The translations under genes and the position numbers were made by a program. This document shows positions 1 to 6,654 of a stretch of DNA of 34,349 nucleotides, piece after piece (position 1 is the stretch's first letter; every line of letters begins with the position of its first letter). Source of the stretch: a virus; the IMG/VR virus record IMGVR_UViG_3300048908_000104, positions 1-34,349 of that record; one strand, given 5' to 3'. The notes under the pieces were generated by a model. The model had not been told where the DNA came from. It did not search any database and was given only the letters and a program-made list of their open reading frames with translations.

Positions 1-245
1 TTCTTGTCCTCCCTCACATACCGGTCAATCGCGTCCGCCAGCAGCGGGTCTTCGCGCTTGGCCGACTCCAATGCGCCGGGCGCCTTCAGCGCCTTCTCGC
101 GCTTCTCCATCCAGGCTCGCGCGGCCGCCTCTCGGTCAAATGTCTCCGCCTCGGTGTGGACGACCTTCCCGTTCTCCTTTCGGCGAATCTGGGCCGTGTA
201 CCCTATACTTCCATCCTTACGTTTTCTCGGCGTGATCGTTCCCAT
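1..245 (-). CDS. int: phage integrase, N-terminal part (partial)
   Basis: The reading frame starts at an ATG at 245 and runs off the left edge, giving about 81 residues. The start MGTITPRKRKDGSIGYTAQI, followed by a TFDRE-AAARAWMEKRE helix and a DAIDRYVRED segment, is typical of the N-terminal arm-binding and SAM-like core-binding part of tyrosine recombinases that integrate phage DNA. The catalytic R-H-R-Y domain lies outside the window, so activity cannot be judged. The short GGGGACC just upstream can serve as ribosome binding site. It is the last gene of the leftward early block and its leader carries interleaved inverted repeats (254-298). Confidence 0.8.
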   Translation of the reverse strand, partial: MGTITPRKRKDGSIGYTAQIRRKENGKVVHTEAETFDREAAARAWMEKREKALKAPGALESAKREDPLLADAIDRYVREDK

Positions 246-253
246 GGTCCCCA

Positions 254-298
254 GTGCTACACGGCAAAAATCGGAGCAACATCGTAGCACTTTGCCGT
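254..298 (-). repeat. interleaved inverted repeats in the integrase leader
   Basis: GTGCTAC (254-260) is complementary to GTAGCAC (284-290), and ACGGCAAA (261-268) is complementary to TTTGCCGT (291-298). The four arms are in the order A-B-A'-B', so the two stems exclude each other unless a strained pseudoknot forms. The set ends 8 bases before the integrase ATG. A further GTAGCAC lies at 493-499. Possible roles are integrase or excisionase arm-type binding sites, or an RNA switch on integrase translation; the sequence does not decide between them. Confidence 0.5.
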
Positions 299-513
299 AA
301 AGATGCCTTATGAGACCCTCACATACGCACGGATACGACAGGCCGAAACGCGCAGTAAAGCTATGAATCAACAGGAAAATTCAATCAAATCAAGAGGTAG
401 GCGGGTTTCGGTGGCCCCGATGCTCGACTGGACCTGGTAAAGTGACGGCGGCCTTGACTAGCAAGGCCGTGCGTGGCGATGTGGAGCGCCGTGTAGCACT
501 CGCGTAGGACCGG
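299..513. other. intergenic stretch between integrase leader and prtN-like gene
   Basis: No convincing gene is seen. The stretch contains an AT-rich patch (about 355-395) unlike its GC-rich surroundings, a 7-bp hairpin CGGCCTT/AAGGCCG (449-469) just downstream of the prtN-like stop but without a T tract, and another copy of GTAGCAC (493-499). The location and AT-rich patch would suit an integrase promoter or part of an attachment region, but no attachment core can be identified. Confidence 0.4.
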
Positions 514-780
514 TCAACATTGACCGCAGAGCTGATCGCACTCTTTGACGGCGGCAGCCCGCCGGTCGTCGATCCATTTTGCAAGGTCGTCGACATGCAC
601 GCCCTTGGCCGATTTCAGCGAGCCCTCCATTCGAACAAGCGGAAGGGCGATTTCGCCAGCGTTGACCTTTCTGACGAACTGCGGAACGGTCAGGTGCGAG
701 AAATAGTCTCGGCAAACTCGCTCGACAGGGACGACGGCAGTAGCGCCGTATTGCGCCATCAGGATGAAGACGGTGTTCAT
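514..780 (-). CDS. PrtN-like pyocin activator family protein
   Basis: This 88-residue protein has the pattern MNTVFILMAQYG...VERVCRDYF...FVRKVNAGEIALPLVRM...SAKGVHVDDLAKWIDDRR. I recognise this as the PrtN family, small DNA-binding activators first known from Pseudomonas pyocin control and common in phage early regions. The ATG at 780 is preceded by GAGGGG, and it overlaps the upstream stop codon by ATGA, so longer in-frame starts are unlikely. It is the last early gene before the integrase. Its target here, whether integrase, excision or late genes, is not shown. Confidence 0.8.
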   Translation of the reverse strand: MNTVFILMAQYGATAVVPVERVCRDYFSHLTVPQFVRKVNAGEIALPLVRMEGSLKSAKGVHVDDLAKWIDDRRAAAVKECDQLCGQC

Positions 781-1109
781 TTTCCCCTCGTAGCCATAGC
801 GAGCTCGACGCGGCGGCTGATCTCGCGATCGTAGCCGGCGAGCGTGGATTGCAGGTTGGGTGCGAGACGCGGCCCGGCGGCCGGCGTGTCGAGTGGCGCG
901 CGCGGTGCGGCGACCGGCGTCAGCTGGTACGCGGTGTCCGTCGTGACGCGCCGATCGATCCGGATGCGTCCGGCATAGAACAGCGTGTCGAGGAAGCACT
1001 GCACGAATGCCGTCGATGTCTGCAGCTCGGTCGCGATCTGCCGCGCGGTATGCGTGCCGGTGCGCAGGACTTCGTAGACGGCGGTGCCGTTGATGCGGCG
1101 GCTAGACAT
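777..1109 (-). CDS. small winged-helix-like DNA-binding protein
   Basis: This 110-residue protein has an N-terminal segment INGTAVYEVLRTGTHTARQI followed by LQTSTAFVQCFLDTLFYAG and RIRIDRR. That is the pattern of a winged helix: a helix-turn-helix then a beta wing with a tyrosine-containing strand. The tail after residue 70 is proline- and alanine-rich, then basic. The ATG at 1109 was chosen because AGGAGG lies 6 bases upstream; an in-frame ATG at 1130 lacks such a site. The stop overlaps the prtN-like start by four bases, implying coupled translation. The specific role is unknown; a regulator is the natural guess. Confidence 0.7.
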   Translation of the reverse strand: MSSRRINGTAVYEVLRTGTHTARQIATELQTSTAFVQCFLDTLFYAGRIRIDRRVTTDTAYQLTPVAAPRAPLDTPAAGPRLAPNLQSTLAGYDREISRRVELAMATRGK

Positions 1110-1485
1110 GGCTGCCTCCTTTCTCTTCATTGGGGGCGGTCTTTAGGGCGCGGATACTCTCCGCCTCGGCCCGGTAAATCCGCCCCATAGTCATGCTCGT
1201 GAGGTTTCCATTCGCCTCGATCTCTGCGGCACGATCATCCATTACCTTCGCGCACTCCTCGATGATCGCCTCCCTGTCGGGAGTGGTGCGGCGGGAGGCA
1301 TCCGCCAACTTCTCGCAAGATTCGTCGACGATGGCACGGTACTTCTTGTATGTCTCATCCGAGCGGCGATTATCGGATGCGAACTCGCTATCGGCTTGAC
1401 GCCAATAGGTCTGACCCAGATTCCAAACCTGAGACAGCAATTTGCGCAAACCATCCTCCGTCAGCATGTCATCGGTGATCTTCAT
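1102..1485 (-). CDS. unknown phage early protein, 127 aa
   Basis: The protein is helical and charged: MKITDDMLTEDGLRKLLSQV, an aromatic WNLGQTYWRQADSEF segment, then DRREAI-type helices and a KTAPNEEKGGSHV tail. I recognise no catalytic motif. The start at 1485 has GGAG about 8 bases upstream and overlaps the preceding gene's stop as ATGA; the end overlaps the next gene by 8 bases. It is one of a run of tightly packed small early genes, and no function can be assigned. Confidence 0.7.
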   Translation of the reverse strand: MKITDDMLTEDGLRKLLSQVWNLGQTYWRQADSEFASDNRRSDETYKKYRAIVDESCEKLADASRRTTPDREAIIEECAKVMDDRAAEIEANGNLTSMTMGRIYRAEAESIRALKTAPNEEKGGSHV

Positions 1486-1760
1486 GGCTTGCTCCGGGTG
1501 AGGGCGTAGACGATGCGGCGATCGACGTAGCGGTAGAGCTGGTAGTTGTCGTAGACATCCTTCGAAACGTCGCCCCATACGGATGCTGGATATTTCCAGC
1601 TCGTCTGGTAGATCGGCTCTCGGCAAACCTCCGCCAGCAAATCAGCGATTGCCGCGCATAGGAGCCCGACCTCACGTGGCTCAAGCGATGCCTCGACATT
1701 TAGGCCGGGAACGGTGAGCGCTTCTAGGATCTGGTCGCGCGTCAGAATCGGTTCAGTCAT
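1482..1760 (-). CDS. unknown phage early protein, 92 aa
   Basis: The frame begins MTEPILTRDQILEALTVPGL and ends YRYVDRRIVYALTRSKP. A LEPREVGLLCAAIADLLAEV helix sits in the middle. The ATG at 1760 follows AGGAGA and overlaps the preceding stop by four bases; a longer in-frame start at 1790 lies inside the upstream gene without a good ribosome site. No family is recognised. Tight coupling on both sides supports it as a real gene. Confidence 0.65.
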   Translation of the reverse strand: MTEPILTRDQILEALTVPGLNVEASLEPREVGLLCAAIADLLAEVCREPIYQTSWKYPASVWGDVSKDVYDNYQLYRYVDRRIVYALTRSKP

Positions 1761-2011
1761 TGGTCTTCTCCTGCTAAAGCGATGCGGCATGACACCCTCG
1801 CTAGGCGTCTGCGTGTCCGCCTAAATGGTTCCAGCGATGCCTCTCCCCACCACACCTGAGTGAAGCCGCCGTTTTTGCGATCTGCAACGCGCACTGCGAA
1901 ATGGTCTTGGTGATTGTCGTACTCGGCGCGAGCAACGATTCTCCCTGTTTCAAGGCGAGGAAGGACGCGAACGCGTTGTCCGAGGCGGTACTTGAAGACA
2001 TGAATCTTCAT
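1757..2011 (-). CDS. unknown small beta-rich phage protein, 84 aa
   Basis: The protein MKIHVFKYRLGQRVRVLPRL ... ETGRIVARAEYDNHQDHFAVRVAD ... TQVWWGE looks like a small beta-barrel of the SH3/KOW kind: alternating hydrophobic strands, a GRIVAR turn and an EYDNHQD loop. Such folds bind nucleic acid or regulate partners, but that is inference only. The ATG at 2011 follows AGGAGAAGG, and both ends overlap neighbours by four bases. The last 20 residues are arginine-rich. Confidence 0.65.
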   Translation of the reverse strand: MKIHVFKYRLGQRVRVLPRLETGRIVARAEYDNHQDHFAVRVADRKNGGFTQVWWGEASLEPFRRTRRRLARVSCRIALAGEDQ

Positions 2012-2421
2012 TGGCCTTCTCCTGCGCGGGCGGCGTCGAGAAGTTCGCGAGCGAAGCCGAGAATATCGGCATCGTTCAATGCGGCGATGCCATTCTTGAG
2101 GCTGTACCCAGTGACTCGCTCAAACATGGCTGCAATCTGCCCGTCCGTCACCTCGTCTCGCGGCTCCGGCTGGAACTCGTCCATCAGCGCGACGCGAAGT
2201 GCGGTGCGTGTGTGCTGCGTCGGGTTCTCGTGATATGAGTCGACCAGACCGAGGATTCGCTTCGAGCGTGCGATGGCGTCTCGCGGCTCCGGCTGCTGAG
2301 CGGCGAGGAGGGTGCGAGCTTCATCGATGTACTGATCTTCGCTGCGGATGATGTTTCCCTTCTGGCGCTCAGTGAGTGCAAATAGCACTTGCCCCAAAAC
2401 TTCGGTCAGCGTCTTATTCAT
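2008..2421 (-). CDS. unknown phage early protein, 137 aa
   Basis: A mostly helical protein (MNKTLTEVLGQVLFALTERQ ... VTDGQIAAMFERVTGYSLKN ... FARELLDAARAGEGQ). It contains the word QPEPRDA/QPEPRDE twice, at about residues 44 and 85, suggesting a short internal duplication. The GITALNDADI-like stretch and FARELLDAA end are common in phage ead/eaa-type proteins. The start at 2421 has AAGGAG 6 bases upstream, and its 5' end overlaps the upstream gene by 8 bases. Function is unknown. Confidence 0.65.
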   Translation of the reverse strand: MNKTLTEVLGQVLFALTERQKGNIIRSEDQYIDEARTLLAAQQPEPRDAIARSKRILGLVDSYHENPTQHTRTALRVALMDEFQPEPRDEVTDGQIAAMFERVTGYSLKNGIAALNDADILGFARELLDAARAGEGQ

Positions 2422-2935
2422 GCTTGGCTCCTTCGAGACCGGAGATCGCATCGGCGCATTGGCCGACGAACGTACCGTCTCCGGCTTCGACTTGCCTCAG
2501 TACCTGAATCGCGTATTCGATGGCGTCATCCATCTCCTGCCGAGTGGCGACCTGCGCGGGCGGGGCGGTGTAGAGCTTCGCGCCGTGCTTGAGCGTTCGA
2601 TCGAAAATCTTCACGTCCCAGTGGTCACGGCCAGCGAACCACTCACGCACAATCTCTGCGGCCGGTTGTGCCTCTTGCCCCGCTGCCGCTGCTGGCTGCG
2701 ATGCTGCCGCGCGGGCGTAAGCCAGCGCTTCGCACCACGTTTTGCGGTGATAGTCCCATGCCTCTTGCGCAGCGCCGTCATACTCGGGCCGTGGATAGCC
2801 TTGATGGCGCTCAAACGCCGCCCGCTCGTCTGCCGGCGCTGCCGCTGCATCTGCGGAGAACTGTGCGGCTTCGATCAGAACTCGGCGTTGCTCGTCCGTC
2901 AGCACATCAGCGCGGCTATTGTCGGTGGTGGTCAT
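2414..2935 (-). CDS. unknown phage early protein, 173 aa (modular ead-like)
   Basis: The protein begins MTTTDNSRADVLTDEQRRVL, has an alanine-rich middle with YPRPEYDGAAQEAWDYHRKT, a WCEALAYARAAA helix, then VREWFAGRDHWDVKIFDRTL, KLYTAPPAQ and a helical tail. The stretches GAKLYTAPPAQ and the linker rich in A/Q/P are typical of shuffled phage early proteins. The ATG at 2935 is preceded by TGAGGA. I cannot assign a function. It lies 16 bases downstream of the PAPS-reductase-like gene and is likely co-transcribed with it. Confidence 0.65.
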   Translation of the reverse strand: MTTTDNSRADVLTDEQRRVLIEAAQFSADAAAAPADERAAFERHQGYPRPEYDGAAQEAWDYHRKTWCEALAYARAAASQPAAAAGQEAQPAAEIVREWFAGRDHWDVKIFDRTLKHGAKLYTAPPAQVATRQEMDDAIEYAIQVLRQVEAGDGTFVGQCADAISGLEGAKHE

Positions 2936-2951
2936 GGTGGTCCTCAGGTGG

Positions 2952-3914
2952 TCATTCACAGAGCCCGTACGCAGACGAGCATGCGGTTGCCGGTTCGGCG
3001 TCCGCGAGAAGGTCGTATTGCCGGCCGCCGCGGGTGGTCTTCGCCCACTCAACGACGGATGCGATACCGTTGTTGTTGCCCTTCTCGATGTGCATAAAAG
3101 TGGCAACGCGACCAGGGCGCGACACCAGCGTGACGAGGCGCTCCCATTCGGTGATGCGATCGATGTGCTCGGGAAAACGGCGTGCGATCTCGCGGATTTC
3201 GACTTTCTGCGCGTTGATGCAGGGCATGCAACCGACGCGAGACATACCCTCTCGATACAGAGGGTTCGGCTCGATGCCGGCGACTGCGTGCGCCTCGAAC
3301 ACGTCGGCGACGTTCCAGCGCAGGATTGGTCGAAACACCGCGTAATGGTCGCCGCGCCACTCGTAGTGCGGCAGCCACCGGCGTGACTCGCTCTCGTCGG
3401 CGCGCACTCCTTGCCATGACTCGACGAAATAGCCATCGTCGATCAAATCGATTTGGTGTTCCATGATCGGGTTGCGCTTCAGATACTCGGTGCAGTACTG
3501 GCGCTTGCGGGAAGGGAAACCACCCTTCAGCATGCAGAGGTCGAGATACGGGTTCCCGGTGGGGCGCAGCAGTTCCAGCGCGCGCGCTGCCGCCTCAGGC
3601 GTCCAGGAATACGCGAATTCGCGCTTGCCGTAGACGGCCGATTCCGGCTCGCCGGCGGCGATTCGCGCGAGGTTCGCACGCTTCGTTGCAAATTCGTCGG
3701 CGAAATCGGCCTTGACGACGTCTACCTGGATGTCGAGAACGCGCGGCAGATACTCGAGCGCGTATTCGTACGTTGCTTCGTGTTCGTTGCCGGTGTCAGC
3801 GAACACGGCGCGCACGTTGTCGTGGCCGTGCAGCTCAAGCGCGACGAGCAGCGTCGCGGTGCTGTCCTTCCCGCCGGAAAGCGAAACAACGTGGAGGGTA
3901 GGTCGGTCGCTCAT
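2952..3914 (-). CDS. PAPS-reductase/DndC-like N-type ATP pyrophosphatase
   Basis: This 320-residue protein carries the PP-loop SGGKDS at residues 13-18 after a hydrophobic strand, then AVFADTGNEHEATYEY, as in the adenine-nucleotide alpha hydrolase family that includes PAPS reductase and DndC. Cysteines at 127, 141 (RQYCTEYLK), 229 and 232 (GCMPC) resemble the iron-sulfur ligands of DndC-type proteins. The ECGxH motif of true sulfate-assimilation PAPS reductases is not seen. Phage members are common and mostly uncharacterised; sulfur activation for DNA or RNA modification is plausible but unproven, since no dndD/E or modification partner is present. The ATG at 3914 follows AGAGGA. A structured RNA element (3939-4056) lies just upstream. 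Confidence 0.8.
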   Translation of the reverse strand: MSDRPTLHVVSLSGGKDSTATLLVALELHGHDNVRAVFADTGNEHEATYEYALEYLPRVLDIQVDVVKADFADEFATKRANLARIAAGEPESAVYGKREFAYSWTPEAAARALELLRPTGNPYLDLCMLKGGFPSRKRQYCTEYLKRNPIMEHQIDLIDDGYFVESWQGVRADESESRRWLPHYEWRGDHYAVFRPILRWNVADVFEAHAVAGIEPNPLYREGMSRVGCMPCINAQKVEIREIARRFPEHIDRITEWERLVTLVSRPGRVATFMHIEKGNNNGIASVVEWAKTTRGGRQYDLLADAEPATACSSAYGLCE

Positions 3915-3938
3915 CGCATCCTCTGTTAAGTGGTCAAG

Positions 3939-4056
3939 CCTCAATGGCGGGTGCTCGGCTAGCATGTGGCAGCTGGTTAGCATGAAAGCGCCGCGCTGCA
4001 GATCTGTTGGCGTTGTGACGGCGCCCACCCGTCACTCCGAGCACCCACCGTTGAGG
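3939..4056 (-). ncRNA. C4-antisense-like structured RNA element 1
   Basis: On the minus strand a 20-bp basal stem (4037-4056 with 3939-3958; one C-A mismatch and one G-U pair) encloses a second hairpin, GTGACGG/CCGTCAC (4015-4035), set one base inside the 5' arm, and then a long loop ending GCTGCCACATGC. The same hairpin and the GCTGCC-CATGC word recur at the same relative places in element 2 (10599-10755), although the stems differ in sequence. That pattern of conserved loops and covarying stems argues for an RNA. Position in a phage early operon and general shape suggest the C4 antisense RNA family (P1 C4, P4 CI RNA). That identity is from memory and needs a covariance-model search. Confidence 0.5.
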
Positions 4057-4065
4057 CCGGTGGTT

Positions 4066-4089
4066 GCCGCGCGACGATTGCCGCGCGGC
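4066..4089 (-). other. GC-rich hairpin between two early genes
   Basis: GCCGCGCG (4066-4073) pairs perfectly with CGCGCGGC (4082-4089) across an 8-base loop. It lies just after the stop of the frameshifted gene and just before structured RNA element 1. There is no T tract on either strand, so it is not a classical terminator. It may protect an RNA end or separate the two transcripts. Confidence 0.35.
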
Positions 4090-4096
4090 ACGTGGA

Positions 4097-4883
4097 TCAA
4101 TGTGCCTTCCATTCAGCGCCGCGGACGATGCGGCCGACCGGCTGTAGCACGAGTACCTCGGCCTCGCGGTTGCCGCTGACGAGCGCCCGGCCGCGCTTCT
4201 GCGCCTTCTCGATGGTTGCGTGCCGCATGGGCTTCGCCTCGCGGCCGATGGTGACGAATACCGACCCGAGCGGCCGCACATCGCCGCTGAGCGAGTCGAT
4301 GCGCCTTTCGAGATCGGCGTTGTTCGCGCGCAGGCGCGCATTGACCGTCTTCAGCTCATCGTTTTCTTCGCGCAGGCCATCGCGCGCGGCCGCCGTGTCG
4401 GACAGCAGCTTGAACGTCATGTCGAGAGACGTGATTGCATGCGCGTCCGGCTCGGAATAAAAGGGGTTGCCGGCCAATTCATAGGTCACCAGCGCGCGCT
4501 GAAGGGCCGCCAGATGGTCGAGAATCGCGGCGCGATCACTGGTCATCAGCAGATGACGGGCGACGTCGATTACGCCTTGCGCAGACGGGCTGCACGGCGG
4601 TTCCGACGGCTCGACCACCTTCATCTCAGGATTCGCCGATCGCTCCACGATAGCGACCGCCGTCGGCACATTCTCAGCTGCCGCCGGCTCCGCTTTCTCG
4701 CCGCGCGTGAGCCAGTACGCGTATTCGTTGCCGTTGCGCTTCTCGCGTTCGACGACACCATCGGCGTGCATGCGGTTCAGCTCCTTCGCGACACTGAGCT
4801 GGTCTAGCCCCGACGTTCGTCGAGATCTTCTTCGCCGTCGAGTCGACGACCGTGCCGAGGTAGGTTTCGATGTCGGATCTCAT
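4097..4883 (-). pseudogene. winged-helix/coiled-coil phage protein, frameshifted
   Basis: An N-terminal frame from ATG 4883 (MRSDIETYLG ... STAKKISTNVG) stops making sense at a GGGG run (plus-strand CCCC, 4808-4811). The sense continues in the adjacent frame as LDQLSVAKELNRMHADGVVE and runs another 224 residues to 4097. Removing one G joins them into about 261 residues: an N-terminal winged helix, a charged middle, and a coiled coil (REENDELKTVNARLRANNA...LERRIDSL). The two halves only make one recognisable helix-turn-helix when joined. This could be a real loss-of-function mutation, a sequencing error, or programmed slippage. If translated from the internal ATG at 4771, the 224-residue part would lack the DNA-binding domain. 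Confidence 0.65.
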
Positions 4884-5551
4884 GCTTCCTCCGCATCGGC
4901 GTCAGCGGGGTTTTCCTCGTGCCACGACTTCCAGCCCTTGACCCAGGCAATGCACAGCTCGCCGCCCATGACCGGGCATTCGCTTTCGGGCTTGCCTTCT
5001 TCGGCCGCGCGGCGGCCGGCCTCGAACTGCTCGTCGATCTCGGATTGAAGCGGCCCATCGCCGAGCTGCGGCACCGGGCGCGCGTCGACATCGACGATAC
5101 CGTCGCCCATGCCATCGCCGTCGTCGTCGGTGTATTCGCGGCCGAGATCGAGCCCGCGCTGATCCGACTCGCCGCGGACTTCGTCCATACCGCCCGTGTG
5201 TTCGTCCGGATTCGCCACGACGACCAGAACCGCTTTTCCGCTGGCGTCATACAGCTCGTGCAGGTTCGGCGCGGCGCCGCTGAACTTCACGACCGCCTTG
5301 ACGCCATCCTTGATCGTGATCTGTTCGAGATCACCGGCCACGACCGTGCGGCCGTTGCTCGCGATCAGGTGCGTCGCCATCTTCACGTTGTGGTCGACGC
5401 GCTTGTGCAAGCGGTCGATGATGTCGTTCTGCTTCTTCTCGGACAGCTTCACCCAGACGTCGGGCAGCAACTTCAACTCGGTCACGAGCGCGGAAAGCAG
5501 GTCTTTCCCGATCGTGTCGGCGGTCATCTGGAGAACGTTCTTGTCGGTCAT
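4880..5551 (-). CDS. phage protein with C-terminal RMF-like domain
   Basis: A 223-residue protein. Residues 1-115 (MTDKNVLQMTADTIGKDLLS..., VVAGDLEQITIKDGVKAVVK) form a conserved phage N-domain. Residues 120-165 are an acidic linker. Residues 176-212 (EQFEAGRRAAEEGKPESECP, then WVKGWKSWHEE) match the layout of ribosome modulation factor: a GxxAGxxG-type helix, a CP pair, then W--GW. RMF dimerises and silences 70S ribosomes in stationary phase, so this domain could contact ribosomes. That is inference from similarity seen by eye. The ATG at 5551 has only a weak upstream site (GGACGA). The end overlaps the frameshifted gene's start by four bases. Confidence 0.7.
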   Translation of the reverse strand: MTDKNVLQMTADTIGKDLLSALVTELKLLPDVWVKLSEKKQNDIIDRLHKRVDHNVKMATHLIASNGRTVVAGDLEQITIKDGVKAVVKFSGAAPNLHELYDASGKAVLVVVANPDEHTGGMDEVRGESDQRGLDLGREYTDDDGDGMGDGIVDVDARPVPQLGDGPLQSEIDEQFEAGRRAAEEGKPESECPVMGGELCIAWVKGWKSWHEENPADADAEEA

Positions 5552-5605
5552 GGTTGGGTCGTCCTGGTCAGTGGAGGATGATGTAGATGCGCTGGTACGG
5601 CTCGA

Positions 5606-5848
5606 TTACTTCGGAATGCCTCGTTCGTCGAAATGAAGGCGGTCTTCGTCTGCTGTGTGAAACTTGTCTTCTTGCGCGGAATACTCTTCCGCCGTCAGCA
5701 TCTTGTATCGGGGCGCCTTGATTTCGGGATGCGTGAGGGTTGCGATTTGCCCGAGCATTTCATCCCAGCACAGTCGATCTGCGACTCGGCCGCTTTCGGT
5801 GACCGCATATCCGCGATCGTTATCGAAGGTAATGACGATCTGTCTCAT
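5606..5848 (-). CDS. unknown small phage protein, 80 aa
   Basis: The protein reads MRQIVITFDNDRGYAVTESG, then a helical CWDEMLGQIATLTHPEI segment and a charged, acidic tail. It looks like a beta-hairpin plus helix fold, without a recognised motif. Its ATG at 5848 overlaps the upstream stop as TGATG; a GTG at 5851 is an alternative. GAGGG lies about 8 bases upstream. It sits with the recombination genes. Confidence 0.65.
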   Translation of the reverse strand: MRQIVITFDNDRGYAVTESGRVADRLCWDEMLGQIATLTHPEIKAPRYKMLTAEEYSAQEDKFHTADEDRLHFDERGIPK

Positions 5849-6654
5849 CACGCAGCCCTCGCAGCGATCACGTCGTCCTCGAACACGCGCACACCGTCGA
5901 GCGGACAGTTCTTCTTCAGCGCGAGCGCGATCTTGTTGATGGCCGGCATGTTCGCGTCGAGCAGATCGACGTATTCCGGGTGCGCGGCGATGAAGCGGAT
6001 CAGCGCGTGCTTGTCGCTGACCTCGGCCTTCCAGACCTTCCGCGTCGAAACGCCGGCCGTGCGCACCGGCGCGGCCACGACGGGTGCCGTGACGAGCGTC
6101 GCCGTCGTCTGCAGCGTGGCAACCTCGGCCGCGCCTTGCTCGACCCGGCTTTCGGCCTCGGCATTCAGCCGCGCGGCCGCCTCGACATCGCCGGCCGCCG
6201 CAGCCTGTTCGGCCTGGCGCTGGATGGCCTGCGCCTCGGCCTGCGCTGCGGCTTCGCGCGCTGCCGCTTCCTGTTCGAGGCGCGCGCGCTCCTGCCGCGC
6301 AGCTTCTTCGAGGCGCGCTTGCTCGGCGATGCGCAGCTTTTCCTGCTCGCGGTCGTAGCCTTGAATCGCCTTTTTCAGCAGCGCCTCGGCCTGTTCGAGG
6401 TAGTCGGTCGGCGCGCGGAACAGGTCCATCACGGATTTCTTCGCGGCGTCGATCGGCTGCGTGATGGCCTTGCGCTTCGCGTCGAGATCCTTCTGCAGCC
6501 CCTTGATCTTCGTCAGATCCTGAACGGCCAGATCGCGCACTTCGGGGCAGTCGATCTCGAATGCCTTGGCGCTTTGGAGCGCGCGCTCGGCGCCCTTGAA
6601 CAGCGTATCTTCGGGCCTATTGACCTGCAGGTTCACCAGCGGTGTCGTGTCCAT
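5848..6654 (-). CDS. coiled-coil protein of the recombination cassette (DUF1351-like)
   Basis: The 268-residue protein has a helical N-part (LTKIKGLQKDLDAKRKAITQ...IDAAKKSVMDLF), a long alanine/glutamate/arginine coiled coil (about 95-185), and a compact C-terminal domain with KVWKAEVSDKHALIRFIAAH and PAINKIALALKKN. This layout recalls DUF1351-type and other accessory proteins encoded beside RecT/exonuclease pairs. It may act as a structural or inhibitory partner for them, which is inference from position. The ATG at 6654 lies inside the end of the exonuclease gene (overlap 38 bases). Confidence 0.7.
   Translation of the reverse strand: MDTTPLVNLQVNRPEDTLFKGAERALQSAKAFEIDCPEVRDLAVQDLTKIKGLQKDLDAKRKAITQPIDAAKKSVMDLFRAPTDYLEQAEALLKKAIQGYDREQEKLRIAEQARLEEAARQERARLEQEAAAREAAAQAEAQAIQRQAEQAAAAGDVEAAARLNAEAESRVEQGAAEVATLQTTATLVTAPVVAAPVRTAGVSTRKVWKAEVSDKHALIRFIAAHPEYVDLLDANMPAINKIALALKKNCPLDGVRVFEDDVIAARAA

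Noticed and set aside
254-298. H-type pseudoknot from the interleaved repeats
   Set aside because: The arms are adjacent with no bases to cross the grooves, so both stems together are sterically unlikely; alternative hairpins are a better reading.
4-300. Plus-strand 98-residue reading frame at the left edge
   Set aside because: It is serine/arginine-rich and opposite the integrase frame, whose protein sequence is recognisable; it is a shadow.
449-469. Hairpin after the prtN-like gene as a terminator
   Set aside because: A 7-bp stem is present but no T tract follows on the minus strand, so it was noted only within the intergenic entry.
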